From positions 3,534,001 to 3,598,000 of the forward strand of contig OZ252103.1 in the NCBI GenBank assembly GCA_965248395.1: DNA of 64,000 nucleotides, given 5' to 3'. The first letter of the stretch is position 1. Each line of letters begins with the position of its first letter. Below are positions 7,806 to 16,989 of this stretch, in pieces. The position numbers and the translations under genes were made by a program. The stretch is from JAAXHH01 sp965248395 (GTDB taxonomy: Bacteria > JAAXHH01). Below the pieces are notes generated by a model. That model was given only the letters and a program-made list of their open reading frames with translations, had not been told where the DNA came from and did not search any database.

Positions 7806-8012
7806 GCTAGTTTCTCTGTTATAGCTTGCCACATCCCGGTCCTCGACTGGGTTTTCGTGATCTCGGGTTGATCAGTCGCAAACCACCTATTGTCATTTTG
7901 ACGGATGTTTCGGAAAAGTCTCGCCGGTATAGTTGGCGTGTAAATTCTTTTACAAGCCCTGCCAACACCTTACAAACCATAGATCTTTAACTTTGCAATT
8001 ATGAGGAATAAG

Positions 8013-8309
8013 TCAGGAGATCTTCAAAACTGTCAGTGATACTCCTGCTCCTACAATAAAAATCCCAATAGTCCATCGAAACTGTGAATTCGAGTGGGCT
8101 ATCAGTTCCGATTTCAATCCCGTCGTTTTCATTTCCAAATCTTCCTTCGTTGCGACGTTCTCCAGTTTCTCTTCAATTCTCGCCAGGCGGACCATAATAC
8201 TATCAGAATCGTAATACATATCGTTTTCGATCCGTTTGATGGACTCCTCGACTTCTCGTGGGTTCATTCCTGTATCGCCAGGTGGTAGTTTTCGTTTTGG
8301 ATCATCCAT
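8013..8309 (-). CDS. Small coiled-coil tail-anchored protein, paralogue E
   Basis: A 98-aa paralogue. ATG 8309 is preferred because GGAAAG lies nine bases upstream and the product then begins MDDPKRKLPPGDTGMN like the other family members. It has SIKRIENDMYYDSDSIMVR, a short coiled coil (ENVATKEDLEMKTTG) and the type I tail ELIAHSNSQFRW plus a membrane helix. It follows F by 84 bases. Confidence 0.7.
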   Translation of the reverse strand: MDDPKRKLPPGDTGMNPREVEESIKRIENDMYYDSDSIMVRLARIEEKLENVATKEDLEMKTTGLKSELIAHSNSQFRWTIGIFIVGAGVSLTVLKIS

Positions 8310-8393
8310 TTGTATCTTTCCTGCCATACAAGCAACTGATCCATACCGGCAAGGATGCGGTACAGCCAACGATTCGGTCGGGATGATGGCGAT

Positions 8394-8708
8394 TCATGGC
8401 AATAGCCATTTGAACGCTGTAACGATTATCCCTGCGAGAGTCAGGCTGCTCCCCAAAAACCACCTTATCATACCGATCTTCATATTAGCAATGTCTTCTC
8501 TTGTAGCCGTGTTACGAAGTCTTTCATCCATTCTGGTGGCCGTGTTTCTGAGTCTCTCATCCATCCGAGCCAACACCACCCTTACATTATCCGGTCCGAA
8601 GTACAGATCCTCCTGAACTCGTCTGACGAATCCGCGGATTTCCGCCTGTGTCATTTCCGGTTCTCCAGGCTCCCTTCCGCTTTCAGATTCACTCATTGTG
8701 TCATCCAA
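8394..8708 (-). CDS. Small coiled-coil tail-anchored protein, paralogue F
   Basis: A 104-aa paralogue, more diverged at the N-terminus (GFVRRVQEDLYFGPDNVRV), with an exact 11-residue tandem repeat RMDERLRNTAT and the type II tail ATREDIANMKIGMIRWF...TAFKWLLP shared with C. The start is either TTG 8708 or ATG 8696; neither has a strong ribosome-binding site. It heads the F-E pair. Confidence 0.65.
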   Translation of the reverse strand: MDDTMSESESGREPGEPEMTQAEIRGFVRRVQEDLYFGPDNVRVVLARMDERLRNTATRMDERLRNTATREDIANMKIGMIRWFLGSSLTLAGIIVTAFKWLLP

Positions 8709-8814
8709 CTCAAAAGATCGGCAGCGCGAAATCCGTAGTTTTTGATATCTTCTTTAGAATACAGTAGTCAAGAAGCGTACAATCTCGAGTTTTTTATCAG
8801 AATTATACCTGCCC

Positions 8815-9594
8815 TCAGCCCCCCACCTCCACCTCAATCCCGATCGGACAGTGATCCGAACCTATGACGTCAGGCAGGATCCACGCGTTCGAGACGGCGG
8901 GCATCAGGTCTTCGGTCACGTAGAAGTAATCGATCCGCCACCCTACGTTCCGCTTTCTCGCCCCGGACATCAGGTGCCACCACGTGTAGTTATCGGGTTC
9001 CGTGTTGAATTGCCGGAAGGTATCCACGTACCCTTGTCCAATGATCTTGTCGATCCACTCGCGCTCCATGGGTAGAAAACCCGATATCTTTACGTTCTCC
9101 TTCGGGCGGGCGAGGTCGATTTCGTGGTGGGCCGTGTTCACGTCACCACAGATGACCAGCTTTTTGCCATTCGCACGGAGCGACTCCCAGTGCGCCAGGA
9201 TCGCATCGTAGAAATCCATCTTGTACTTCAACCGTGTCGCGTTCTGCTTGCCGTTCGGAAAATACACGTTGAACAGGGTAAAATCAGGATATTCCAGCAC
9301 CAGGGTCCGACCCTCTGAATCGAAGCGGTCCTCGCCGAATCCCTTGTGTACGCTGATAGGTTCGTGGCGCGTGTAGACTCCCACGCCGCTGTATCCCTTC
9401 TTCTCTGCCTCGGACCAGTAACTGGTATAGCCGTCGACCTCGGTGATCTTGGCGTCCAGTTGCGACTCCTGGGACTTGGTTTCCTGGATACAAAGGATGT
9501 CCGGGGTCTCCTCCTGGATCCAATCGATGAATCCCTTCTTCGCCACCGCCCTTACTCCGTTCACGTTCCAGCTCAACAGTTTCCATGAAGACAT
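8815..9594 (-). CDS. xthA: Exodeoxyribonuclease III
   Basis: A 259-aa protein of the exonuclease III/AP endonuclease family, which acts in base-excision repair at abasic sites. Family motifs appear in order: LLSWNVNGVRA, CIQETKSQ (catalytic Glu), YSGVGVYTR, NVYFPNGKQN, LVICGDVNTAH (Asp-Asn), RIDYFYVTEDL and GSDHCPIGIEV (the catalytic Asp-His). The length is normal. ATG 9594 is chosen over a GTG nine bases upstream because GGAAAGGTG precedes it properly. It lies 140 bases downstream of the topoisomerase gene on the same strand. Confidence 0.95.
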   Translation of the reverse strand: MSSWKLLSWNVNGVRAVAKKGFIDWIQEETPDILCIQETKSQESQLDAKITEVDGYTSYWSEAEKKGYSGVGVYTRHEPISVHKGFGEDRFDSEGRTLVLEYPDFTLFNVYFPNGKQNATRLKYKMDFYDAILAHWESLRANGKKLVICGDVNTAHHEIDLARPKENVKISGFLPMEREWIDKIIGQGYVDTFRQFNTEPDNYTWWHLMSGARKRNVGWRIDYFYVTEDLMPAVSNAWILPDVIGSDHCPIGIEVEVGG

Positions 9595-9734
9595 GAAATG
9601 CACCTTTCCTGGTTGTTCCAGTACCTGGTTTATTGGGTTACTGGTGTCAGTCCCCTGGCTGCTCTACTTTTAGTCGTACATTCCCTAGCCGCTCGTCCCT
9701 GCTGACTCTTCCCAATTCGCTCACCCGAACTCAC

Positions 9735-11993
9735 TCATTCTTCGTTGCTCACCCCTTGTCCGTTTGCTCCTCCGTGATCGGATTCCTGTTTCTTCTTGAT
9801 CACAAACTTGACAGCCGAAATGCCGGTCCGCTCGATTCGTTCGCCCCTGGCACGGTGACTTCGGATGGCGAAATCGTCTGCCTTAAGGTACTCTCGGGTC
9901 TCCTGTTCAGTCTCTCGCCCATTCTCCGCACCAGTATCCTGACCCGCCGCGTCATCCCTGACCGTCAAAACAATCTCCGGATCTGCCTCCGGCGTGAACG
10001 CCAGTAGCGAAGAATCCCCCGGTACCAGTTCGTAAAGCTGGTTGATCCGGCATCGATCGAGGGAGCAGCGCTTGATGCAGACGTAGTCCTCGAGGTCTCG
10101 GTAGGCGATGGTGAACACTCGCCCGGGTTCCTCCATGGCGCAGTACAGGATATCGAGGTCGACGTACATTTTGTCAAGGGTATTGTGGACGCCCGCGACG
10201 CCCCCGGACCGGACGATGACGACCCGGTCGTAAAGGGAGACGTTGAAGAGCGGCTGGCCGCTTTCGATGGTATAGCCCATGTACCCGGTTTCCGTATCGT
10301 ACCGGAGCACCAGGTCCCGTGCCGCGGCTTCGCGTTCGTCTACGGGTGTGAAGGGTTTGACTTCCGATCGGCGGGGATACTCGTCCCGGTAGGTCCGGAT
10401 GAGCTGTACCAGGAATTCTATGGCGAAATCCGTCAGGTGGTGCAGGTGATGCAGCACCGTACGAAGCTGCCCCTCGATCTCCCGCATCTCCTCCTCGGCG
10501 CGGTCGATACCGTACCTGGAGATACGTAGAATCGGGATGTCCAGGAGCCGGTCCATGTCCTCCCGCGTCAGGTTGTCTACCGTGATGATATCCTCTACGG
10601 CGGCCATACGCCCCGACTCGGTCAGTTCATGCCGGATCGCCGACAACAGCGACCTCACCACACGTCGATGTTGCACCGGTCCGTGGCCGATCGCGTCCAG
10701 GTTCCGGGCGATCATCTCACGGCTGGGACCGTAGTGTTCGAAGGCGAGGCTCCGATATATGGTCGTCAGCAGGCTGCGTGCCGCGTCGCGAACTTCAGTT
10801 ACGGACCGGTTCAGTTCGTTCATTCCCCGGTCCAGGGCACGGGCCGTGGTTGAAACGGGAGTAAACTTCCCGATGGCCTCCCGCACGGCAGTGTACACGC
10901 CCTCGATATCCTCGATGTCCTCGATGTCCTTGTACACCCGGTTTTCGATGAAAACCTGCTCGAGTCTCCGGGCTCGGAGTTTTGCGCGCAGTTCCTCTTC
11001 TTCAATCTTGAGCTCGGCTTCCAGTATCTCCAGCAGTCGGTTCGTGCTGTGACGCACCATCTCCGTGACCGTCGTCACACGGGGATGGCCGTCGCTGATG
11101 ACCAGCAGGTTGGCGTCTATGGCGGCCTCGCAGGACGTGAAAGCGTACAAGCCCCTCAGGACATCCTCGGTGTCCGCGCCGCGGTCGGTTCGGATTTCGA
11201 TCTCAACGCCATCGGTGGTGTAGTCAGTCAGCCCGGTCACCACGATGCGTTTCGTCCGGGCTGCCTCCTCGATCGATTTCATCAGGCTTTCCGTCGTTTC
11301 GCCGAAGGAAAGCCCCCGTACCAGCACCACGCCTTCCTCCCGGGGCTCCAGCACGGCCCGGGAATACACGCGCCCGTTACCGTCGTCGTAGGCGCTGACG
11401 TCCATGAGCCCGCCGGTCGGGAAGTCGGGGTAGAGATGGAACGGCTCTCCCTTGAGACAGGATACCTGGGCTTCCATGACCTCGATGGGATTGTGTGGAA
11501 GTATGCGGGTGGACATACCGACGGCGATGCCCTCGGCGCCCAGGATGAGCGCTACCGGGATCTTGGCCGGAAAGACCACGGGTTCGCGGGCTCGACCATC
11601 GTAGGAATCCACGTATTGCGTGATGTCCGGACTGAGCAGCACTTCCCGGGCCAGCGGGGTGAGCCGGCATTCGATGTACCGCGCCGCCGAGGCTTGGCCC
11701 CCGGTAAGCACCGACCCGAAATTGCCCTGCTTGTCGATGAACAGGTCCTTGTTGGCCAGCGAAACCAGGGCGCCGAAAATGGACTGGTCGCCATGGGGAT
11801 GGAACTGCATCGTCTGGCCGACGACGTTGGCGACCTTGTGGTACTTGCCGTCGTCGATCTCGAAGAGGGTGTGGAGAATGCGGCGCTGAACCGGCTTCAG
11901 TCCGTCGTCGATTTCAGGAATAGCCCGGTTTTTTACGACGTAGGTGGCGTATTCGAGGAAGTACCGGTCGTATAGGGTTTCTACATCAGCCAA
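9735..11993 (-). CDS. parC: Type IIA DNA topoisomerase subunit A (ParC-like)
   Basis: A 752-aa protein. The N-terminal winged-helix domain contains GLKPVQRRIL, VVGQTMQFHPHGD and the strand-cleaving Tyr106 in AARYIECRLT. The tower and coiled-coil regions follow, then a shortened, acidic C-terminal domain without the GyrA-box pattern. This favours a topoisomerase IV subunit, which decatenates chromosomes, over a gyrase subunit. A DIEDIEDIE triplet near residue 360 reflects a 9-base DNA repeat. No ParE partner is adjacent; the upstream gene is on the other strand, 272 bases away. Confidence 0.85.
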   Translation of the reverse strand: MADVETLYDRYFLEYATYVVKNRAIPEIDDGLKPVQRRILHTLFEIDDGKYHKVANVVGQTMQFHPHGDQSIFGALVSLANKDLFIDKQGNFGSVLTGGQASAARYIECRLTPLAREVLLSPDITQYVDSYDGRAREPVVFPAKIPVALILGAEGIAVGMSTRILPHNPIEVMEAQVSCLKGEPFHLYPDFPTGGLMDVSAYDDGNGRVYSRAVLEPREEGVVLVRGLSFGETTESLMKSIEEAARTKRIVVTGLTDYTTDGVEIEIRTDRGADTEDVLRGLYAFTSCEAAIDANLLVISDGHPRVTTVTEMVRHSTNRLLEILEAELKIEEEELRAKLRARRLEQVFIENRVYKDIEDIEDIEGVYTAVREAIGKFTPVSTTARALDRGMNELNRSVTEVRDAARSLLTTIYRSLAFEHYGPSREMIARNLDAIGHGPVQHRRVVRSLLSAIRHELTESGRMAAVEDIITVDNLTREDMDRLLDIPILRISRYGIDRAEEEMREIEGQLRTVLHHLHHLTDFAIEFLVQLIRTYRDEYPRRSEVKPFTPVDEREAAARDLVLRYDTETGYMGYTIESGQPLFNVSLYDRVVIVRSGGVAGVHNTLDKMYVDLDILYCAMEEPGRVFTIAYRDLEDYVCIKRCSLDRCRINQLYELVPGDSSLLAFTPEADPEIVLTVRDDAAGQDTGAENGRETEQETREYLKADDFAIRSHRARGERIERTGISAVKFVIKKKQESDHGGANGQGVSNEE

Positions 11994-12265
11994 GATCAGG
12001 CCCCTGTAGAGATACGGACGCGAATCGGTTTCCGGGGTAATAAAGCAATCGCTATATTGAACTTATACGTTCGGATGCCAAATTACAATACATTTGTAGT
12101 GTTGTTTCCGGGTCGCTTTAAGTAAGATTTTCATGGCCACGACCAGTGTTCTTCCCAGAACCGCTTACAGGGTTGCCACCAAGCCGCTTCGCATGCATAA
12201 TATCCCTTGCCGTAAAACACCCGCAAACGCCATCAAGTCGCATATCGAATTGAATTAAGGAGCGC

Positions 12266-14131
12266 ATGACCATGCCTTCCCCCTGGGAACGAATTGAAGA
12301 AGGTATCTACCGGTTTCAGGATAGCTGTCTCGTTTACGCTGTCGACGGACCGGAGGGCGTCGTACTCGTCAATGCCGGCACCGGCTTGGCCGCGGATCAT
12401 CTCGACGAAATCTCCAGGGGCAAACCGGTTACGGTCCTGCTCACCCATCACTTCCGGGACCATACGGACGGCGCTATTCGACTGCACGAGAAAGGGGCCC
12501 GGATACTCGGACCCTACTGGGACCAGGAGTACCTCGTCGACCCGGAGCAGCATTTCCGGGAACGACAGCAGTGGAACTCGTACGACAACCGGTGGGACCG
12601 CTTCTCTCCCGTCCGGACCGTGCCGATCGACGGCTGGATGATGGATTACGAAACGCGCGACATCGCGGGGCTGTCCTGGGAGGTCGTGCCCTCGCCCGGC
12701 ATGACCAACGGCGCGAGCAGCTACATCGCGACCATCGGCGACCGGCGCATCGGGTTCGTGGGAGAGGTGATCTGCGGCAGCGGCAAGACGACCCGGCTGG
12801 CTCCCCTGCAGTACAATTATAACGATTACACCGGGGCCTGGAACCTGTACCACGCCGCCAACCGGCTCCTCGCGGCCAACACGGACCGGCTTTTGCCCAG
12901 CCTGGGCGATCCGGTGGAAGACCCGGCCGGTGCCATCGCGGTCTTCAAGGCTAATCTAAAGCGCCTCGAGGAGATTTCACCTGGCGTGAGCGCGCCGCTT
13001 GAGGATCCCGACGAAGACGATATCGAAGAGGTGCTGCCCCACCTTTACCGTTCGAAGTACGCCGGCGCGGAGACCCATTTCGTTCTAAGCGACACCGGCA
13101 AGGTCATGTCCATCGATTATGGCTACAATATGAAGACCGGTTTTCAGCCGTCCAAATCTCACGTTTCCAACCGCCGTCCGATCCTCCATGGAATAAACGG
13201 CCTGAAAAAACGCTTCGGCATCGATCGTATCGACGCGACGCTCGTCTCCCATTTTCACGACGACCACGTCAACGGCATCCCCATGCTCCAGCGGCTCTAC
13301 GGGACGGAGGTCCTGGCGGGAGGACACTTCAGCGACCTTCTCGAGAACCCGGTCAAGTACGACCGCCCCTGCCTCTGGCACGAGCCCATCAAGGTGTCCC
13401 GGCATATCCCGAACGAGACGACGGTACACTGGGAGAACATCCCCATCACGCTATATCCCATGTCGGGACACACGCGCTTCGCCACGATGATCTGCATGGA
13501 GATCGACGGTACCCGCGTGGTCCACACCGGTGACCAGGCCTTCTTTGCCACCGAAGGCGGCGTGGGCTACCAGGCCGGTGCGCGCATGTACACCAATCAC
13601 GTCTACAAGAACGGCCTCGACCTGGGATGCTACAAACGGTTCCTGGAGGACCTGAAACGCTTCCAACCTGAACTGGTTATCACGGGCCATACCCGCCCCT
13701 ATCGCACCTCATCCGACTGGTACGATGAGATCAGCCGGGCCGCCGAGGCCTTCGATGACGTGCACCAAACACTCATGCTGCTGGATGACGACGATGCGCA
13801 TTTCGGCGCCGAGTCCCAGGGCGGCAAGCTGGTGCCCTATCGCGCCCACGCGCCGGAGGGAGGTCCCGTCGAATTCAGCGGCTGGGTGCTCAACCCCTTC
13901 CCCACGGAGCAACCGGTACGCATACGCCTCGTGGGTCCGGAAGGCTGGCAGAGCGAGACCATGACCATCACCCTGGGCCCAAGGGAGCAGAAGGAGATCC
14001 ACCTGGTGCTCCACGTTCCAGACGACACCCGGTGCCGGCGCCAACCCGTGGGGCTTAACCTGACCGTGGGCGGGCGCCCCTTTGGACAGGTCACCGAGGC
14101 TTTGGTGACGGTTGGGATGCCCAGGTGGTAG
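12266..14131 (+). CDS. Tandem metallo-beta-lactamase-fold hydrolase
   Basis: A 621-aa protein with two MBL-fold units. Unit one (residues 8-235) has a damaged metal motif, THHFRDHTDG at 60-69, with Phe where the middle His should be. Unit two (265-500) has the intact HFHDDHVNG (329-337), then LYPMSGHTR, VVHTGDQAFF and ITGHTRPY. Residues 520-621 form a beta-rich domain. Only unit two is likely catalytic, binding two metals and hydrolysing an ester, thioester or phosphodiester; the substrate is unknown. AAGGAG lies just before ATG 12266. Confidence 0.8.
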   Translation: MTMPSPWERIEEGIYRFQDSCLVYAVDGPEGVVLVNAGTGLAADHLDEISRGKPVTVLLTHHFRDHTDGAIRLHEKGARILGPYWDQEYLVDPEQHFRERQQWNSYDNRWDRFSPVRTVPIDGWMMDYETRDIAGLSWEVVPSPGMTNGASSYIATIGDRRIGFVGEVICGSGKTTRLAPLQYNYNDYTGAWNLYHAANRLLAANTDRLLPSLGDPVEDPAGAIAVFKANLKRLEEISPGVSAPLEDPDEDDIEEVLPHLYRSKYAGAETHFVLSDTGKVMSIDYGYNMKTGFQPSKSHVSNRRPILHGINGLKKRFGIDRIDATLVSHFHDDHVNGIPMLQRLYGTEVLAGGHFSDLLENPVKYDRPCLWHEPIKVSRHIPNETTVHWENIPITLYPMSGHTRFATMICMEIDGTRVVHTGDQAFFATEGGVGYQAGARMYTNHVYKNGLDLGCYKRFLEDLKRFQPELVITGHTRPYRTSSDWYDEISRAAEAFDDVHQTLMLLDDDDAHFGAESQGGKLVPYRAHAPEGGPVEFSGWVLNPFPTEQPVRIRLVGPEGWQSETMTITLGPREQKEIHLVLHVPDDTRCRRQPVGLNLTVGGRPFGQVTEALVTVGMPRW

Positions 14132-14145
14132 GGGAAGACGATTTC

Positions 14146-14207
14146 TTTGACCAGCAAGGATTTGGATGACGCTCCGTTTGACCAGTAAGGATATGAATGA
14201 TGCTTAC
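14146..14207. repeat. Imperfect 31-bp tandem repeat
   Basis: Two units (14146-14176 and 14177-14207) begin TTTGACCAG-AAGGAT and are followed by a third partial unit starting TTTGACC at 14208. They fill the spacer between the MBL-fold gene and the GH172 gene. No coding role is visible. Confidence 0.6.
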
Positions 14208-14246
14208 TTTGACCTGAGATGAAAAGCACCACGAAAGGAATGATCC

Positions 14247-15326
14247 ATGATCGGACAAACCAGCCTGGCATCGCTACCCACGCTACGATCGTATGAAAGC
14301 AAACGGATATCCAGTTGGGACACCACCGGTGCCAACACCGACGCCTGGCGGATCGAGGCCGGCGAAAAGCGAGTAATCGGGCAAATCGAAGGTCCGGGGT
14401 GTATCAAGCATATCTGGATGACGCTCGGGCTCCCCGAGGAAGACTACTGCCGACGGATTGTATTGCGCATGTACTGGGATGGATCAGCGGATCCGAGCGT
14501 GGAATGCCCCATCGGCGACTTCTTCGGACTCGGCCACGGCATGCGCAAGGATTTCACTACCGCCCCGCTCCAGATGAGCCCGCAGGACGGCAAGGGATTC
14601 AACTCCTGGTGGCCCATGCCATTTAAGGAAAAGGCCGTGCTGGAAGTGGAAAACCAGGGCACGGAAGGCTATTTCCAATACTTTTACATAGACTACGAGA
14701 CGTATCCGACCGTTGACGCGGTGGCGGATCAGGCGTATTTTCACGTACAGTGGCGCAGGGAAGCCGATACAAAGGGATGGGCCTACGAAGAAGGGCTCAA
14801 ACCGGAATCCTATCGGAACGACCCCCGCTGGCTAAATACAGGCGACGGAGACAACTACGTCATCTGTGACGTCGAGGGTAACGGCATCTACTGCGGCGCT
14901 CACCTGGATATCGACTGTTTTCAACGAAACCCGAACGACTGGTATGGCGAAGGCGACGATATGATGTTCATCGACGGCGAGGCGTGGCCGCCTTCACTGC
15001 ACGGGACGGGTACCGAAGATTGGTATCACGGCGCTTACGGTCCGACGCAGGAATTCCAGGCGCCCTATCACGGGATCATACTCTACAGCGGCACCCCGGA
15101 GTGGAGGTTCAAAGGAAAGAACACCGTCTACCGGTATCATATCGAAGATCCGATCCGGTTTCGGAAGGGTTTCCGCATGTCCATCGAACACGGCCATGCA
15201 AACAAGCTGAGCAACGATTACGCCAGCACGGCCTACTACTACCTGTCCGAACCAGGGCGCGGCGGCCCGGCCCTGTTGCCGGTTGAAGACCGCTTGCCGC
15301 GACCGAACGAAGCAAAGTACGGCTGA
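14247..15326 (+). CDS. DUF2961 / glycoside hydrolase family 172 protein
   Basis: A 359-aa protein matching DUF2961 throughout: SSWDTTGANTDAWRIEAG, GPGCIKHIWMT, VECPIGDFFG, NSWWPMPF, and near residue 250 SLHGTGTEDWYHGAYG followed by APYHGI. GH172 includes alpha-fructofuranosidases and arabinofuranosidases whose active site uses acidic residues; Glu257 in GTGTEDW is a strong candidate. No signal peptide is visible, so it may act in the cytoplasm. GAAAGGA lies before ATG 14247. Confidence 0.85.
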   Translation: MIGQTSLASLPTLRSYESKRISSWDTTGANTDAWRIEAGEKRVIGQIEGPGCIKHIWMTLGLPEEDYCRRIVLRMYWDGSADPSVECPIGDFFGLGHGMRKDFTTAPLQMSPQDGKGFNSWWPMPFKEKAVLEVENQGTEGYFQYFYIDYETYPTVDAVADQAYFHVQWRREADTKGWAYEEGLKPESYRNDPRWLNTGDGDNYVICDVEGNGIYCGAHLDIDCFQRNPNDWYGEGDDMMFIDGEAWPPSLHGTGTEDWYHGAYGPTQEFQAPYHGIILYSGTPEWRFKGKNTVYRYHIEDPIRFRKGFRMSIEHGHANKLSNDYASTAYYYLSEPGRGGPALLPVEDRLPRPNEAKYG

Positions 15327-15359
15327 CGCCGATCAGCGAGGCTGACACCGAACAGCAAA
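15322..15359. repeat. Imperfect 19-bp tandem repeat containing the GH172 stop codon
   Basis: Two units start GCTGAC-CCGA-CAGC at 15322 and 15341, with a partial third at 15360. The first unit includes the TGA that ends the GH172 gene, so the duplication added a second in-frame-looking stop segment after it. Confidence 0.55.
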
Positions 15360-15394
15360 GCTGCCGCCTGCAAGTTCACTGTATGGAGGACTCC

Positions 15395-16249
15395 ATGTTA
15401 TCCCAGACGCAGGTTGATTTCTACCACGAGAACGGGTATCTGACCGTGGACCGCGTGTTCTCTTCCAGTGAGACCGCGGATCTGCAGCGAGTGACCGAAG
15501 AATTGGTCGAGAAGTCCCGGTCCGTCACTGAACACACGAACCTGTACGACCTCGAGCCCGGTCATACTCCGGACGATCCAAAGGTGCGACGCCTCAAGAG
15601 CCCGATCGATCACCATGACGTGTATGCCCGCACTATCCGGCACGACGGCCTGCTCGACATCGTCGCCCAACTGATCGGCGAGGGGATCCGCACCAACGGC
15701 AACAAGCTCAACATGAAGTCCGCCGACTACGGCAGCCCGGTGGAATGGCACCAGGACTGGGCCTTCTATCCCCACACGAACGACGACGTGCTTGCAGTGG
15801 GTGTCTGTATAGACGAGATGAACGAGGCCAACGGCGCCCTGCTGGTCATTCCGGGATCCCACAAGGGACCGACCTATGACCACCACCACCAAGGCCGTTT
15901 CTGCGGAGCTGTGACCGATCCGGACTTTGCTCCGGAAAACGTTGTGCCCCTAGAGGTTCCGGCGGGCGGCATATCCATCCATCACGTCCGGACGCTGCAC
16001 GGTTCGGCGCCTAACTATTCCGGCGCCCCGCGGCGCTTGCTTCTGTTTCAATTCTGCGCGGCCGACGCCTGGCCGCTATCGGGAGCGGGCAACTGGGACG
16101 CCTTCAACAGCAACATGCTGCGGGGTGAACCCACGAACGTGCCGCGCATGGCCGACCTGCCTGTCCGCATGCCCCTTCCCGGGGCGGAAAAAGGCGGTTC
16201 GATCTACGAGAACCAATCGGTTCTGGAAGCCAAGACCTGGGCAAGGTAG
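15395..16249 (+). CDS. Phytanoyl-CoA dioxygenase (PhyH) family protein
   Basis: A 284-aa PhyH protein beginning MLSQTQVDFYHENGYLTVD. Iron ligands are EWHQDWAF (His119, Asp121) and TLHGSAPN (His202); RRLLLFQF provides the likely 2-oxoglutarate Arg. The stretch VIPGSHKGP is the usual PhyH loop. ATG 15395 is chosen because GGAGG lies five bases before it; a start four codons earlier would overlap that site. It is closest in motif layout to ectoine-hydroxylase-like and small-molecule PhyH proteins, but the substrate is not predictable. Confidence 0.9.
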   Translation: MLSQTQVDFYHENGYLTVDRVFSSSETADLQRVTEELVEKSRSVTEHTNLYDLEPGHTPDDPKVRRLKSPIDHHDVYARTIRHDGLLDIVAQLIGEGIRTNGNKLNMKSADYGSPVEWHQDWAFYPHTNDDVLAVGVCIDEMNEANGALLVIPGSHKGPTYDHHHQGRFCGAVTDPDFAPENVVPLEVPAGGISIHHVRTLHGSAPNYSGAPRRLLLFQFCAADAWPLSGAGNWDAFNSNMLRGEPTNVPRMADLPVRMPLPGAEKGGSIYENQSVLEAKTWAR

Positions 16250-16321
16250 ACTCATCACTCAGAACCGACGGATACCCTCGGCCACCAGCCTCTACCGTGA
16301 GACCGCAAAAGGGGTAAGGGG

Positions 16322-16756
16322 ATGAAGGCTGCCAGCCAACCTGGCCCCGCGCATGATGAAGACGGACAGACCCATCCCGTCCTGTTCTTTGATGGCGTGT
16401 GCGGCCTTTGCAACCGGTTTGTCGATTTACTGCTGAAGGCAGACAACCGGGATCTCTTTCGATTCGCGCCCCTCCAGGGCGAAACCGCTTCGCGAATGCT
16501 GGGGCGCCAGGACGGCGATCCCCGGTCCTTCCTGCTTCTGGATCAAGTAAAACAATACGAACAGTCTGATGCGGTACTGCTGGCCGTGGGTAGGCTGGGC
16601 GGTGCGTGGCGGCTGGCCGCGCTGCTGTTCGTTTTCCCAAGACCCCTACGTGATCTTGTATACCGGTTCGTCGCACGAAACAGGTACAGTTGGTTCGGCA
16701 GACGAGATGTGTGCAGGCTGCCCACACCGGAAGAACAGGATCGGTTTTTGCCCTGA
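16322..16756 (+). CDS. DCC-family (DUF393) thiol-disulfide oxidoreductase-like protein
   Basis: A 144-aa protein with the diagnostic FFDGVCGLCNRFVD motif (Asp24, Cys27, Cys30), FRFAPLQGE, SFLLLD and a conserved C-terminal FVARNRYSWFGR-like helix. The DCC family is named for Asp-x-x-Cys-x-x-Cys and has a thioredoxin-like fold; its partners are unknown. The gene follows the PhyH by 72 bases. Confidence 0.85.
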   Translation: MKAASQPGPAHDEDGQTHPVLFFDGVCGLCNRFVDLLLKADNRDLFRFAPLQGETASRMLGRQDGDPRSFLLLDQVKQYEQSDAVLLAVGRLGGAWRLAALLFVFPRPLRDLVYRFVARNRYSWFGRRDVCRLPTPEEQDRFLP

Positions 16757-16938
16757 ACATCGAATTGCACCAGGCTTCAACTGCTTTGCATTCTCCCATT
16801 CAAATAGATCCCGATTAGTGTGATCTTCGAACGATCTCCACAACGTAACCTGTGCAAGCTACTTTTCGTTGCATTCACAGAAACAGTGCCAAGGACCATG
16901 GGTAACTGCCCTGAAGATATGGAAGAACAAAAGCCATT

Positions 16939-16989
16939 ATGGAACTATCAATTGATCGCTTGACTGAGTGCATAAGTGAAGCTGTCCAA
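16939..16989 (+). pseudogene. 5' fragment of the HEPN-like gene, cut off by the IS256 element
   Basis: From ATG 16939 the frame reads MELSIDRLTECISEAVQ and then enters the IS element. The last bases, GCTGTCCAA, recur immediately after the element at 18322-18330 and continue in the same frame (KTHFRNVF...) into the gene that ends at 19587. Removing the element and one target copy would restore a 435-codon gene. This is what the sequence shows directly; that the original gene started here is inferred. Confidence 0.75.

Noticed and set aside
11049..11975. A 308-codon plus-strand frame opposite parC
   Set aside because: It is a mirror of the GC-rich topoisomerase coding sequence; the minus strand has the full ParC motifs.
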